Notes: generated by a model from the sequence alone, not told the origin. DNA of 64,000 bases from Hetaerina americana (GCA_022747635.1 JAKTNV010000003.1:97054454-97118453); one strand, 5' to 3'; shown: positions 37,911 to 51,132, counted from the stretch's first letter. Numbers and translations: made by a program.

Positions 37911-38789
37911 GTCACCAGCATATTGTGTACAAATGAAGGGAAATTTATGATCAGTTAACATCATTTCTCTGTTAAGTGTTGAATGAAATGGGAAGATGCA
38001 AATTACTTCCTCACAGACCCTTTGCGTTAATAAACACGACATTTTTACGGCTTCAGTGAAATTACCTATGCGGTGAAGTTTTGATTGAATTAAAATAGCT
38101 ACATAGAAATGGTGGTAGAGGAAGTAATTGGCGTAATCATTTAAAATGGCACCATTAGAGTAAACACGGATTTTTAAATTTCTTGTAATTTTTTCTTTGT
38201 TTTAATTCATCCATGTTTGAATCATAAAATGCAGAATTGCGGATTGATATAACTCTCTAAACATTAATTAGACAAGAAAAGACAAGAATTATTTCTTTTG
38301 TAAAATCTGGGAATTAATCACATTAAAAGCACATGTATTCTCTTTCATATTATAACACGAATAACTGTAAACTTCCTACGTGAAATATAATAGATATTTT
38401 CCATATTATATTCATTCATTAATGAATCATTTTCTTCCCGAAATATGGATTAATTACTTTTTAATGTAGATTTTTGATACATTTTATTAAAAATGTTTTC
38501 CTACACCCAGACTAAATTTAAATACATTCGTGAAAGGCGATGCATCTACTTACAATGCCTGTACGTTTTTGTGACTTACAGTTGCATAGGGACTATCAAG
38601 ACTGATAAATAAATATTGTTATAAATAGGCATCAACCATAACAGACAAAAAACAGCATTCTTCCTTCAAAGTCCTAAATTATTGGTTTCTATTTGTAGTT
38701 AAAGATTTTGAAAAGATGAAATTAGTCCGGTGAGTATTTTGGTCAACTGATGGATCATAAAAAATATTATCACAGTTATTATTTGACAG
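37911..38789. other. AT-rich spacer
   Basis: Nothing is recognised. Confidence 0.65.
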
Positions 38790-40870
38790 TCTATCGTTGT
38801 GGGAAGGTTTGGATGGAAACAAACTGAAGCTATGTATTCTAATAGTCCCTCAGAAAAAGAAATAAATCATTTTCCTAGCCCTACCTAGCTACTGTAATAT
38901 CCACCTCCATATCACAGGCTTCAGTATTTAATCTTCTACCCAAATGCTTTCATCCATCTTTCCTACCTCATTTGGATTCCTTCAAACAAAGCTCTGATCA
39001 CCCCACCATGAATGGTACTACTTGGTTGGATTTCCTATCCGGCCATTTAAGTTTCCCATCCTTCTACACTCTCACATCTTAAAAGCCCCCAATGTACGAC
39101 AATCGTTATGTTCTAAAGACAAAGTTTACGGGAGGTACTTAACAATGATCGGTATCAAAACATTAACTGAGCTTTTCTTAACCTATATTGTGACCCTTTC
39201 TTATAAAGATAACTTAATTGTTTATTGCAATTATTCTACTTATTCCCCTACCACTTGGATTATTTGGTTCAAAACACTTCCAAGATACGTATATTTTTTC
39301 GCTTTTTATAGTTTACCGCTCAAATATTCCCTTATCTCTTTTTCGAAAGCTTCATTACCATTGTTATGCTCATATTGGTTCTCAACCCTTGCATCCCCTG
39401 AGTGCATTAGAAAATCGATCGATCGATAGATTTTATAATACAGTTAGCAAGGATCTAACCTTGGCCGATTGGCTAGCTAATGTTTGCTCACTCACAAGCC
39501 TAACTGATTGTTTTAAATCCTCACTGACTCTTATTTCTATATTGATTTTCTTTGATAGGACTTTTACCACTTTCACCACACTTAAGTCGAACACCACTGG
39601 CGATTACAAGCTCGTCTCTCCTACTCCTCTTCCCAATAATGCCCATCCTGAGCAGTTCGAAAGGTGCACGTGTTGTGTTTAAGTAGCCGAATCCTCCAAT
39701 TTGATCGTATCTTCTCTAATACATTAATTTATTCTACCGACTTTGCTTTATCAAACTCCATTTCAAAATGAACGAAAAAAATAAATGGATTCTGATTATA
39801 CGTACTCAATGCTCCTTTTTATTACTCACCTTATTACTGCTAAGGTAACACGAGTACCTCCTACCTGGCTAAATTCAAACTGATCATTCCCATTCAGTAT
39901 TTACCCTTCCACTACATCATTTTATCAAATTATCCCAAGTTTTACCTGTTTTTCGTGGAATCCAACTTGTTGTCCTATACCTCTGACGTACACCAGCCTT
40001 TTTCGAAGGGACGGAAACTAATCCTGATCTACCGAAATCTACTGATTAAATCCCTCGCTCACAGGAGGCCTAGCTCATTAATACTCTTAAATACGAGTTC
40101 GTAGTTTAGCTGGAATTTTATCTGGCCAGATGTTCTCTTTTTTCGTCTAAACTTGCTGGCCTATTATCTTTTTTAATATAGGTCTCTATTCCTTCAATAT
40201 ACGTATTCTTTCGATATGTCTCTTATTAATCTAGCCATTGCAGCAAACTTTCTAACCCTATCTTTAATTGGGTGCACGAACTTTTCCTTGATACTTTACA
40301 ATTAATCTTTTGCTGTTCTGCAGAGCGCACTCATTTTAATCTTCCTATATTAACTCATACTATAAGTTAACATTGAAAGGATTTTGGGGAAGTTACAGAA
40401 GAAGATTTTGGATCAACTACGTAGTCCTTGCACTGAGTTCGTGCCTGTGCATCTTTCACACCACCACCACATCGCACTTAACTATTTATTCCCTACTTTT
40501 TCCTTCTGCTGAGTTCTCTGCTTTCAATTCCTCAGTATAATTATTCTATCTATCCTATTAATCATCTTGGTCATAATTCATGATTATCTTGTTTTATTTA
40601 AATTGAATATTTCTATTGTTTAGCTGGCGGCTTTCAATCTCGTTTCCTTAGGATATTGTCTTTTTTCTTCTATTTGACATACGCCTCTAACCTCACTCAT
40701 GGCTTTTTCTGCTGCTTCCATATTCTCCTTTTTTTCTTTAGTTGATGCTTTACATTTCATTTCTTCAAGTATTTTCCCTGCTTTATGCTCTTGAATTTGA
40801 CGCTTATTTCCTTTAGTAATGATCATATTCAACATCCACTCAAACGATATAGACGTATTCAGTCAACCTT
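38790..40870 (-). pseudogene. Heavily decayed RTE-type LINE copy
   Basis: Read on the minus strand, this stretch aligns in order with the intact RTE element at 47957-51132 but with many substitutions, indels and stops. Matching blocks include the 3' UTR (AAGGTTTGGATGGAAACA, 38798-38815), the ORF C-terminus (38900-39200), TTGGTTCAAAACACTTCCAA near 39258-39277, AGCCTAACTGATT near 39496, AATGCCCATCCTGAGCAG near 39636, and AAACTGATCATTCCC near 39876. Further on, the frame at 40620-40835 keeps KEKKENMEAAEKAM against [13 protein letters not shown] of the intact protein. At about 40840-40860 VDVEYDHY matches ADADSDHN, the endonuclease catalytic Asp-His block. The copy thus runs from inside the endonuclease to the 3' end, with internal deletions (one near 40140) and is non-functional. 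Confidence 0.75.
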
Positions 40871-43189
40871 GTGAAAAGAATTTCATTCCATATGATGCAG
40901 AAAATAAATTTTAGCCTTTTTAATTATTGATCAATTCCAAATCACTCTAACTTTATTTAAGTCCACATATTGAGCATGATAATAATCATGTTACATTTCC
41001 TTATTAAAATATCTTGATACCTATGAAAGATTTAACCGTTAAGTTTTTAAAGACAAAAAGAAGAAAACATTCATTTATAGTTCAGATGCGGCAAGGTAAC
41101 GTCAAAGTAAACATGAAGACGATTGTCACATTTTGAAAATTGGGATAATTTTATGGAACAATTTAAATAATGTAAACGATTTAAGGCGTAAAAATTGGCA
41201 GGTGAATCCGAATATATCAGAAAACCAAAATGAATAGATAACTAAACTTTCTATATCCAGTTAAATATCCCATGTATGCATCATTCTGGCCGATCCAAAA
41301 GACCACTCAAATGATTATATGACTTTTCGAGAGTTCAATTTTATACATTGAAAATTTTTTTTCATGCGGTATTCTTTGAAAACAAATAAGATGTCAAAAT
41401 AGAAGTACTTTATAAGTACACCAGATATCTAAATATAATTTGACATAAATTACCTATTTCTCTTTTCTCTGGAATCATTTTGAAATAATTGTAATATAGT
41501 AATACTAAATTAAAAATTCGAATTAAATACTGTTTGGATGTGAACACTTATATGAAGGAATAAAAACGTTTGAGAATAGCATATTCCTAATTTTACGACA
41601 TAAATACACTGTTGTTATTTTTTGGTACCTTGATTGCCACGCCACCATCAGTCGCCGTTTAGTACAGCACGGGAAGCAGAGTGTATGGCAATGATAAAAA
41701 AAGTAGAATGAAGAAAACACAGTTATGTAAGAAGTGGTTTGCAAACTTCTACTTTTTAATTTTACTCCTATTGCAGTAAAAGTAAGTATTCATCTACCGC
41801 TCTTACCAGCCATGACCGTGTGATCGTATCTGGTTTTTTAAGTTACTACACCAAATGCCGCCATATCAAACTTTATCACATTCTTCTTTATATTTAGCTA
41901 TATTACAGATTAATTTAATAGCTCAAAGAGAATTATATGCATCTCGTGCTTTCCATCTGCATCATACCCAACCGACAACTTTTAGTAATGTTTAGAACTG
42001 TTGCCATTAGGGTGAGAAAGTTTGTAAACTTAACAAAAATAGGATGCTCTAGAGAAAATCAAGTTGAAATTACCAAATTTAATGAACGAATATAGGTAAA
42101 AACGATAAATATGTTATATCAGCTAATACATTGACGTATATAAATAAGGAACTGCACCTCAAATCTATTTTCACTGAAAATTCAGCATGAAAGTTGTTTT
42201 AATTCATTTAATTAAGTAATGTTGATAAATTGCGAAAAAATGGGAGGTATCGTTGGTGCTGCTCTGCGGGGGCAAAAGGCGTACTAGTTCCATTATACTC
42301 CTTTTATTTTTAGTGTAAGCTGGGCATTATTTTCAATTTAATATTTAACATGCATAAATCTATTATTTTGGCAGAATTAATAAATGTTTTCTATGGAACC
42401 TATATCTGCCCTCTGTATTTAATTAAGGCCAAATTTGCCTTTCTCTTTAAATCTAGTATTTGGCTGATGATTTGGAAGAAACTAATCAATTAACAAATTT
42501 TCGATCAATTTTCTAAATTAACATTAAGGTATAAGTAACAGTCAGGATTAGTTTTTCTCTGTTTCTGTGAAATCTGATATGACGTAAGTTGTTGCCAGTA
42601 ATAGGATTTAATTACGGTTATATTGCCACATATGCATGTATATTGAGTGGGATTTATATATTTTTTAAATTATTGTCTCATATGTATTAATCATCACTCA
42701 CTATTGCGCATTGTAAAGATTTTTCATGAAGTATAGCTTCATTGCATCATTGCTTGTACCAAGCATTATGAATTTTGCATCTCCTTAACAAACACTCGCA
42801 GAAGCTTAGGAATCAATGTTAGGTCCCTCCCTTGAGACAAATGCGAGTACATACGTAAAACGGTAAATCGTACGAAAAAATGTAGGAACCCGTTAAAAAT
42901 CGTGAATTCGGAAAGTAGCCTGATGTTTTATGAATAAATAAAGAAATTCTATCACGACATCTTTTCCTTGCTCTAAGTTACTAATGTTCTTTTCTTATAC
43001 TTTTCCAAACCTTCCACTTAAATACAACCAAACTAAACAAGAAGGTTCTTTAAATAAAACCAAATTTTATCATACAACCACTCTCGTCTACAGAAAAAAA
43101 AAATATATATTTCCCCAAATCTTTTTGGGCATAAATAAAGTTATCCATATGAAAAAATTCTTAGGCTACTACCATTCCCATCCTAATAT
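40871..43189. other. AT-rich spacer
   Basis: More than 2 kb of AT-rich DNA without islands or recognised repeats. Older LINE decay may extend into its left edge but is not readable. Confidence 0.55.
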
Positions 43190-43201
43190 ATTTGCTTCTA
43201 T
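43190..43201 (+). repeat. Target-site duplication, left copy (12 bp)
   Basis: ATTTGCTTCTAT here is repeated exactly at 43391-43402 on the other side of the truncated RTE copy. Confidence 0.85.
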
Positions 43202-43390
43202 CTTCTTATTAGGTAATCTACCGGTTAAGGTAGGTTTTTGGATGGAAACAGCTCACAAATAAATATTTTGTGACTTCCAGCAAAACACAACATCCTACTC
43301 TACAACAGATCCCTCTGCAGCAATGAGTACTTTCTTCCTCTCTTCATTCCGTCCAACATCCCTATCCTGTTCCTTCCCTTTCCTCGTTTG
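43202..43390 (-). mobile_element. 5'-truncated RTE-type LINE insertion
   Basis: From 43211 the plus strand matches the 3' end of the intact RTE (from 47969) through the 3' UTR and about 85 bases into the coding end, stopping at about 43390. Differences are more frequent than in the 12432 copy (for example GATGGAAACAGCTCACAAAT in place of GATGGACACAACTACCAAAC), so it is older or from another subfamily. Bases 43202-43210 form an A-rich tail on the minus strand. The exact 12-bp direct repeats on both sides show target-primed insertion of a short truncated transcript. Confidence 0.9.
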
Positions 43391-43402
43391 ATTTGCTTCT
43401 AT
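43391..43402 (+). repeat. Target-site duplication, right copy (12 bp)
   Basis: Exact copy of 43190-43201, directly at the 5' truncation point of the LINE insertion. Confidence 0.85.
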
Positions 43403-44699
43403 GTTCATATAAATTGAAAGTATAATGTATAATCATTATTCATTTTATTAATTACTCCTGAATATAGTTATTAAATTTAACATTTAAAATGGTTTGCAAT
43501 TAAAATAATGTTGTTAATTTTGATTTTCCTATTCATTGATCTTTAGTCAAACCGATCATTTATTGCTTTTAAATAGGCAAATGGCATACTGCCACGTCCG
43601 TAATCATACTGATATATTTATATCTACCCACCACCACTCACGTCTGGGGTTATTTGGATCGACCAGTGATGGTAGTAGTGCGACTGATATCAAATTTAAA
43701 AAAATCTTATAAATGAATTACCATAAGCTACAAAAATTGTAGATAGTGAATTTTAACCCCTAGAATAGCTTCCAGAATCTAATTTTACATCAAGGGGGTT
43801 TTTCTTTCGTCAATTTTTTATTAATTAAATTAAAAAATATCATCGTATTTTTATACTTTACGCCTACTCGGTCTTACCTAGCAAATGATAAATATGAAAT
43901 AAAAATCTCTACTAAATTATTCATAATGATAGGTTTACCTCATACTTACAATTGTTTATTTCTTTGATTAACATTACCTGGAAGTGCCAGGTATATGCTT
44001 CTATTTTTAGCAGAAGAAAATTCGAACATATATATGCTGCATATACTTTGGAAGCATATTTTCCTCGAAACTGTTGGAATATACACTAATAGCAAATATA
44101 TAAGGCTTCAAATACTTCATGCTAAAGCCTTGCAAAAACATTCTTAGCATCCCTCTTATGTATCGTGCAGCAGTAATTTAAAGTAAAAACTCTGTAGTTG
44201 TCCAGGCCTTTCATTTTTATTATCCAAAAGAAATAAAATATTCATAAATTCAGTGATTATTATTTCCATCTCATACATATATGATACGGATAATGCTCTT
44301 TTACTGAAAAATTGAAAACACCCGCTTTATTCCATTTACCTAGAGGACCTTAAAGTCAAATAAAAGTTTAGTCGATGCTATTTCACCGCTTAGGAAAATT
44401 TTTTCCAAAGTTCATTTATGCTGCAAAGGATTTATTTATTCAGATGAATAGCGCTACAAGAATGATTGAATAGTGGTAAAAATATCAATGGAAAACCGAA
44501 AGGCATAAAAAATGAATTCCGAGGGTTTAAGCCCTACCTCATGAGAAATAAATATGAAATAATGTTGCCGATAACCATTTTTGTGAGACACTTGTAAACT
44601 GGAATACGTTAAGGGCAAGGAATACCAGGGGAAAGGGTCATCGCCACTGACTAGAAGAGAGACGCACAGTGAAAAGCGATAAATATCAAACCGTGAAAA
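43403..44699. other. AT-rich spacer
   Basis: Nothing is recognised. Confidence 0.65.
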
Positions 44700-45260
44700 C
44701 ACACCGTTCCCGCTGACGACCTCAAAAAATGAGACAAGCGGCGTGGGAAGAGGAGGAGGCTATCGATCGTCCTCGTGTTTTCAGCCGTCGTCATCGGAAC
44801 ACCCGCATTATATCCCAAACCCCTCACTATTCCACTCTCCCCTACACCCCCCCGCGGCCTCCACCCACACTCCGAACACGCCTCCCACACCTCACAGCCC
44901 ACGCCCTCCTCGTTCCCCGAATTCCCCCCTCCTTCTCCACCCCTTTAACCACCCGACGACAATTTGCATGCGAGTCTCCAAAATTTGTGAGCGCGAGGCA
45001 TGTCGTGTGTGGGTGGAGGAGGTGGCGGGCGGGGAGCCGGGGGGGAGGGCGGGAGGAGGTGGGGCGAGGGCGGCAGGCGAAGTTTCGGGAGCATGGGCGG
45101 TCGGAAGGCGAGAAAAATAGGGCTACGTGGAATGGGGAAGAGAAAAAAGAGGGAGGCGAAAAGTGACGAAAGTAGACACTGCCTGCCGAGGGAATAAAGA
45201 AAAGTAGGAGACTTCACGGAGGCAGAGGGAGGGAGGTTGTGCACTCTCGTGGTAGGGTCC
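44700..45260. other. GC-rich island S with pyrimidine-to-purine switch
   Basis: C/T-rich on the plus strand (44800-44960), then G/A-rich (45000-45240): the order expected around divergent starts in skewed CpG islands, though no core promoter motif is clear. It is the only island in 38-52.8 kb. ORFs of 65-145 residues are compositional. Confidence 0.5.
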
Positions 45261-47628
45261 GGAAAATTAACCCAAACCCTTCATCTACTCGATGTTCACT
45301 CATGCTCACTCATGTTGGAGATATCTGCGGAATTCTTACCGAATCCTCTAATACGATAATAATCCGCCGTTTCAGCACGCAATCAGGCTAATTTTACGTC
45401 GAATGTCTTAAAGGTGCCGTTCTTAATGATATCGAAGCCTACTTCGGTCACTTATTTCACTTAGAGAAATTTGTCACCAATTTATTGGGAGGGAAAAAAA
45501 TTAAAGGGCATTGATGTGATTAGGAGAAACGTAGAATATCTAGGACCGAAATAACATATATCCTATGGAATAATACATTATTGCAGTCATTTTTTAATTC
45601 AGTGCCCTTTGAGACACAATTCAAGACGCATTTCACAGTTGCAGTATGGTCAAATTATGAGAAGATTGATCATTTTTTGTAGAAAATGAGTTGACGATGA
45701 AAAGAAGAAGAAATGTTAAGCATTTTTTTAATTACTCTCACTCTGTATTGTAGGCTAAGGCATTCTTTCATGTATTTCTTGAAAATAACAAAATACAGAT
45801 AGGACCTCTGTTTGAAAAATATTCTCCAATCATATTCTTTTAACAAAAACAAATGACGAACTTTTCCCTCCTTCATTTATCCTTCCTTAGATGATATAAT
45901 TAAACATTTAAAAAGCGCGCGTTATATTCAATTGAAGAAGGATAAACATGATGCATGTATACTCTCATTACTATGACATATTCTTCACTCTCTGCACCGT
46001 TTTTCCTTTTAATGATTCAATTAAGAGAAATAGGCACTATCGCCTAAATTTCACTACATTTTTTTTCTACCACGAAGCTATGGGATGTGCTTCATTTGAG
46101 CTAAAAACAATTTTGAGTATTATATCACTCAGGTAGCTTTTCTATCAATTAATTTATCATAGAAAAGCGGATGGTTATTTCAAAAGCTATCAGTTCGTCA
46201 CCGGAATAAACATTCTGTTGTCTAAGATTATTTAAAGTAATAAATTAAAATTATAAAAAAATAATACGAAGGAAAATGCAGCTATACCAAAGGTAAATGT
46301 TTCAAAATCCCATTAAAAATTTGAATATGTAAAATTAATTTTCATATGACGGTTATTTAACACCATTAATTGCTGATTGCTCGGTAAACTCCTGATAAAG
46401 TTTCTAACATGAAAAAATATTATTTACTATTTGTGAGTTCATGTATTTGACAATATGTTTACACTTATATATGTTTCAAAATTTCAGGCGAATAAAAATA
46501 GACAGATGACAAGTAATCAAGGATCTAGAAGTACTCACTCTGAATTATGCATATAAAATATTGATTGAATTTTGCAGACTAAGCTGCAGTATTATTCTAA
46601 AAAAAAAACCCTTAGGAAACATTATGCCGCTTTCCATCTGGATAGTAATAATGGCGCGCAAATATTATACAGATGGTATTATTAAACCTTATAAAAACAA
46701 CGCATTATTTTTCATTGAAGAAGAACAAACACATTATAACACCTCTTAAAGGAATGACAATAATAAATACAAATACAAAAGATGAAAACACATTCAATAG
46801 TTTGAAAATGTATAGAAGGAATACATTATGCAGAAAAAAACAATTTTTGGAACGAAGTGCAATCTGGCAGAGCGACAGAAAATTAAAATAGAGATAAAAT
46901 GTGATCAATACAAACGTTAAATGGCAGAAAAAAAGATTTCCACAAAACTCAATCGCAAAATCACTCACAATTATGCCTGCATGCCTTACTTATAAAAACG
47001 AAAACCGAATTTGCTGAACGATGAAAGAATCTACCTGCAAGCTATTTGCTCAATCTAACATATTTTAAGTGACTATGAAATCATTAATTTTACTTAATTA
47101 TGACAAAATAGTTTTTTAAATTTATTTACATTTTCGCCACCAAAATACAAGATTTAATTTCATCGATACTGAATTAGGCTAGCATATTTCTTCTGGGTAA
47201 ATCAACGAACATTCTGCAGTAAAATAATTTTTCCAATAAAACGGAAGTGATAGAATTGTAAACTTACAGATTGTGATAACATATTAATTAAATCTGAATT
47301 TAAATAATGATTTAAAATTCAGTGTTTAAGTAAATCTAATAGCTACCATTCCTTTCAAGAGATAAATAGGAGTTCTCATACATAATGCATTTTAAGCATG
47401 AGTAAGATATTTTGAAGAATTTTTGAGAAAAATTCTTTACAATACCTGATCGATATTTTTTCTTAAAAATGAGAAATTTTTATGCAAATAATCTAATCAA
47501 TAGATTTAGATCAGACCAACTTAATTCAAATTAATATCTGCATATAAACTTGTATATAGGTCATATGTTAAGGGATGAAAAACACAAATGATAATTTGGT
47601 TTGAGTATCGGCCGGACAAGCCAAAATA

Positions 47629-47630
<2 letters not shown>
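45261..47630. other. AT-rich spacer
   Basis: More than 2.3 kb of AT-rich DNA with stop codons in all frames. A short CTCATG tandem lies near 45300-45315. Nothing else is recognised. Confidence 0.6.
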
Positions 47631-47662
<32 letters not shown>

Positions 47663-47674
47663 CATACATATAAT

Positions 47675-47725
<51 letters not shown>

Positions 47726-47726
47726 T

Positions 47727-47786
<60 letters not shown>
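47631..47786. repeat. Compound (TG)(TA)(CA)(TA) microsatellite
   Basis: GT repeats, TA repeats, a short ATAC/ATTAC interruption, TA repeats, (CA)n at about 47727-47754, and TA repeats again. The alternating purine-pyrimidine tract could adopt cruciform or Z-DNA structures. Confidence 0.95.
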
Positions 47787-47789
<3 letters not shown>

Positions 47790-47937
47790 CTTATCCTTGA
47801 GGAAGGTGGCTGGGACAACCCAAAATTTGAAAACTTGTGAGTTTCTTCTTTTTTGTGATTCTGTGTTTTTGTCTTTGTCCACTAGTGCTAACTTCATATT
47901 CATTAATATTTACTTTCATCAGACTTTCATATAAGTG

Positions 47938-47956
<19 letters not shown>

Positions 47957-47969
<13 letters not shown>

Positions 47970-50900
47970 GGTAATCTACCGGTTAAGGTAGGTTTTTTTG
48001 ATGGACACAACTACCAAACAAATATTTTGTGACTACTAACAAAACACAACCCTAAATTCTACTCTACACCAGGTCCCTCTTCATCTCTGAGTACTTTCTT
48101 CCTCCCTTCATCCCGTCCAACATCCCTATCCTGTTCCTTCCCTTTCCTCTTTTGCCCAACATTCTACCCTCTATCACAGTCTTCAACATCCCACTGCCGG
48201 TCAACACCCCCTTCATCCACTTTTCCTGCCTCCATAGGATTGCTCCCAACAAACCCCTCTCTTCGCCCACCATACCAAGTACTTCCTCATTTGTTTTCTT
48301 CTCTGTCCATTTCACCTTTTCCATTCTTCTCCACACCCACATTTCAAAAGCCTCCAGTCTACGTCTATCCTCCTGCTTCAATGACCACGTTTCCGCGCCG
48401 CACAGAGCTACGCTCCATATCAAAGTTTTTACGAGTCTTTTCTTAACATCCTTACTCAAAGTCCCCGTCATCAACTCCCTCCTCCTCGTGAAAGCCTCTT
48501 TGCCTAGCGCAATTCTTCTCCTTACGTCCCTACTACTTTGACCGTGTTGGTCCAAAACACTACCGAGATACGTAAACTGTTCTACCTGCTCTAGTTTTTG
48601 CCCTCTTACTTTAATGTTAAGATTAGCCTTTTTCTTTCTAGAAAATCGCATAACCTTTGTTTTATTAATGTTGATTCTCATCCCATACCTGTCGCACTGA
48701 ATTTCCAATTCACTAAGCAATGCTTGCAGCCCCTTGGCTGACTGACAAACTAAAGCTTGGTCATCAGCAAACCTAACTGATTTTACGAATCCCCCGCCCA
48801 CTTTCATTCCTACCTCAGGTTCTTCCCATGCCTCTTTGATCATTTCCTCTGCATACAGGTTGAACAGCAACGGTGATAATGGGCAACCCTGCCTTACACC
48901 CCTTCCTAACACTGCCCATCCTGACTCCCCGTTTCCCGCCCGCACCTGAGCAGTCTGAGACATGTACAGGTTGCGGATTAGCCTCCTTTCCCTCCAATCT
49001 ATTCCTATTTTCTGCAATATACTCATTAGTTTTTCCCAATTCACTCTATCAAACGCTTTTTCGAAATCTAAGAAACAGGCAAATACCTCCTGGTTGTGTT
49101 CTATATTCCTCTCGATTAATAATCTCATTACTGCAATGGCATCACGCGTACCTCTCCCCTTCCTAAACCCAAACTGATCATCCCCTAAGTAATCATTTGC
49201 CCTACTCTCTATCCGTTTGTTTATGATCCTGAGAACAACTTTAGCTGCGTGGGATATCAAACTAATTGTCCTATAGTCCTCACATGACGTGGCCTTTACC
49301 TTTTTCGGAATCGGAACTAAAACTGCTCTCACAAAGTCTTCCGGCCAGATTCCCTCTTCATAAATGCTACGGATCAGCCCATATAGCCTCTTCCTCCCAC
49401 ATTCTCCTAAGCATTTTAAAAGTTCCACGGGAATGTTATCTACCCCCACGGCCTTATTTAGTTTCATCTCCCTCAATGCCCTTTCTATCTCATTGTCTAG
49501 TATGCCTGGACCTAAGCTGTCTTCCTCTAAGTCATTTTCTTTTTCAATGTCTAACTTTGTTGGTCTGAGTTCTTTACTATACAGTTCTTCTATATACTCC
49601 TTCCATCTCTCTTGGATCTTTCCTGCGTCAACTATTACCTTACCCGCTTTATCTCTAACTATTAGCATAGCTCTTCCTTTCTTACTTCCCGATAACGATT
49701 TAACTTTGCGGTACAGCGCACCGATTTCGCCCTTCCTCTGGAGACTTTCCATATCCTCGCACTGCGTCTTCCACCATGCGTCTTTTGCCTTATTTGTTGC
49801 CCGCCTCAATTTATTGTTCAATTCTTTGTACTTCATTTTGCCTAATTCTGTATTTATATTCTTCCATTTTCGCCGCTCATCCATCTTTGTAATCATCTCA
49901 TCCGTGATCCATGGTTTCCTAGTCCTTTTAGCGTTAACGGTTCCAATAGTGTCTTTTGCGGTTTTAGACAACCCTTTTTTGATCATTTCCCATTTTTCTT
50001 CGATAGTAATAAGCCCTTTACCATCCTCCATTATTTTCTCTACCGCCTGTTTGTATTCCTTCCTTTTCAACCCATTTAATGCTTCTACATTCCATTTTCT
50101 AACTCGCCGCCCCTGCCTTATCTTTTTGAAACGTACGCTACATTTCATAACAACTAAATTGTGGTCTGAGTCCGCATCCGCTCCCGGAAAGCTGTGGGAA
50201 TTTATCACACTATTCCTAAACCTGTGTCTAACCAGGATATAATCTAGCTGATATCTTCCTGAGTCACCTGGCATTTTCCATGTATACCTGCGTCTTTTGT
50301 GGTGTCTAAACCAAGTGTTGGTGATGACTAACCCCTGGCTCCTGCAGAACTCAACTGCTTTCTCCCCGCGGTCATTCCTCGTGCCTAAACCGTAGTCGCC
50401 CACCTCATCACCATCTCTTCTTTCGCCTACCGTCGCATTCATGTCCCCCATCACTATCAAATGTTTCCCTGCTGGAACACACGCGATCATGTCCTCTAAC
50501 TGATCGTATATCTTATCGACCTCTTCTTCCTTATGGTTGCTCGGTGGCATGTATACCTGAATAATAACTAAGTTCGTCGGTTCTGCTTTTATCTCCACTA
50601 GTAGTATTCTATCCGTTACCTGCTCTATGTTGACTACGCTTCTTCCTACCTCTTCATTTAATACTATGGCAACCCCTCGTTGGCTCTCGTCCCCACCGCT
50701 GTATATTATTCTATACTTATCACTCCAGTAGTCCCCGCTATCTTTCCATCTCACCTCGCATATACCTAAAATATCTATATTTCCCCTGCCCATCTCTCGC
50801 TTAACATTCTCCAATTTCCCTGTCCTCATCATTGTCCTAACATTCCACGTTCCAATTCTAACTAATTTGGTCTTCTTCTCCTGCGTCTTCTGTCCTGCTG

Positions 50901-51129
50901 CTGCTGGTTTTCCTTTGCAAGGGTTTCGTGGGATGACGACCGCGGAAGCCTTGCCTCCCCCGCTGCCGGGCACGACACACGGCCGATTGGGTCGAGCCCC
51001 GTGGTTGCCAGGACTCAAAATATCTCTATTGTCCATCATATTTTTCTAGGGAATGATAATTGAGGTGGTTTCCCGTTGCCTTCCTCAATAGTGTTTTTAA
51101 CGTGACACCATCACTTACTGGCCGCCCCA

Positions 51130-51132
<3 letters not shown>
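47957..51132 (-). mobile_element. Full-length RTE-type non-LTR retrotransposon
   Basis: A unit of about 3.18 kb: 5' UTR of about 93 bp (51040-51132), one uninterrupted ORF (48064-51039), a 3' UTR of about 96 bp (47968-48063) and an A11 tail (T11 at 47957-47967 on the plus strand). Size, single ORF and very short UTRs fit the RTE clade, as does the endonuclease-RT order. It sits in a TA repeat: (TA)n borders the tail at 47939-47956 and continues upstream from 51133, so the target-site duplication is hidden in the repeat. Three other copies in the window match its 3' end. The intact frame and catalytic residues suggest a recent and possibly still competent insertion; activity cannot be shown from sequence. 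Confidence 0.9.
48064..51039 (-). CDS. RTE LINE polyprotein: endonuclease plus reverse transcriptase (991 aa)
   Basis: The enzyme nicks target DNA and reverse-transcribes its own RNA at the nick. After a basic Gly/Pro-rich leader (1-57), the EEP endonuclease spans about 58-300: GTWNVRTM (Asn66), CEVRW (Glu95), GDMNA (Asp199, Asn201), LDYILV (Asp266) and SDHNLV (Asp292, His293). A Lys/Arg-rich linker (about 305-490) leads to the reverse transcriptase (about 515-830): [23 protein letters not shown] (Asp658), [10 protein letters not shown] (714-723) and FADD (757-760) with the catalytic Asp pair. A C-terminal region with [11 protein letters not shown] follows. All key residues are present. A TAG lies three codons upstream of the first Met at 51039, so this start is the natural one. 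Invertebrate databases often label such ORFs 'craniofacial development protein 2-like' after a cattle gene derived from BovB; that name does not indicate function here. Confidence 0.95.
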   Translation of the reverse strand: MMDNRDILSPGNHGARPNRPCVVPGSGGGKASAVVIPRNPCKGKPAAAGQKTQEKKTKLVRIGTWNVRTMMRTGKLENVKREMGRGNIDILGICEVRWKDSGDYWSDKYRIIYSGGDESQRGVAIVLNEEVGRSVVNIEQVTDRILLVEIKAEPTNLVIIQVYMPPSNHKEEEVDKIYDQLEDMIACVPAGKHLIVMGDMNATVGERRDGDEVGDYGLGTRNDRGEKAVEFCRSQGLVITNTWFRHHKRRRYTWKMPGDSGRYQLDYILVRHRFRNSVINSHSFPGADADSDHNLVVMKCSVRFKKIRQGRRVRKWNVEALNGLKRKEYKQAVEKIMEDGKGLITIEEKWEMIKKGLSKTAKDTIGTVNAKRTRKPWITDEMITKMDERRKWKNINTELGKMKYKELNNKLRRATNKAKDAWWKTQCEDMESLQRKGEIGALYRKVKSLSGSKKGRAMLIVRDKAGKVIVDAGKIQERWKEYIEELYSKELRPTKLDIEKENDLEEDSLGPGILDNEIERALREMKLNKAVGVDNIPVELLKCLGECGRKRLYGLIRSIYEEGIWPEDFVRAVLVPIPKKVKATSCEDYRTISLISHAAKVVLRIINKRIESRANDYLGDDQFGFRKGRGTRDAIAVMRLLIERNIEHNQEVFACFLDFEKAFDRVNWEKLMSILQKIGIDWRERRLIRNLYMSQTAQVRAGNGESGWAVLGRGVRQGCPLSPLLFNLYAEEMIKEAWEEPEVGMKVGGGFVKSVRFADDQALVCQSAKGLQALLSELEIQCDRYGMRININKTKVMRFSRKKKANLNIKVRGQKLEQVEQFTYLGSVLDQHGQSSRDVRRRIALGKEAFTRRRELMTGTLSKDVKKRLVKTLIWSVALCGAETWSLKQEDRRRLEAFEMWVWRRMEKVKWTEKKTNEEVLGMVGEERGLLGAILWRQEKWMKGVLTGSGMLKTVIEGRMLGKRGKGRNRIGMLDGMKGGRKYSEMKRDLV

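Noticed and set aside
39022..39682. Plus-strand ORFs of 135 and 154 residues
   Set aside because: Antisense frames of the decayed RTE copy; the homology is to the opposite strand.
49364..50242. 292-residue plus-strand ORF
   Set aside because: Antisense shadow of the RTE polyprotein.
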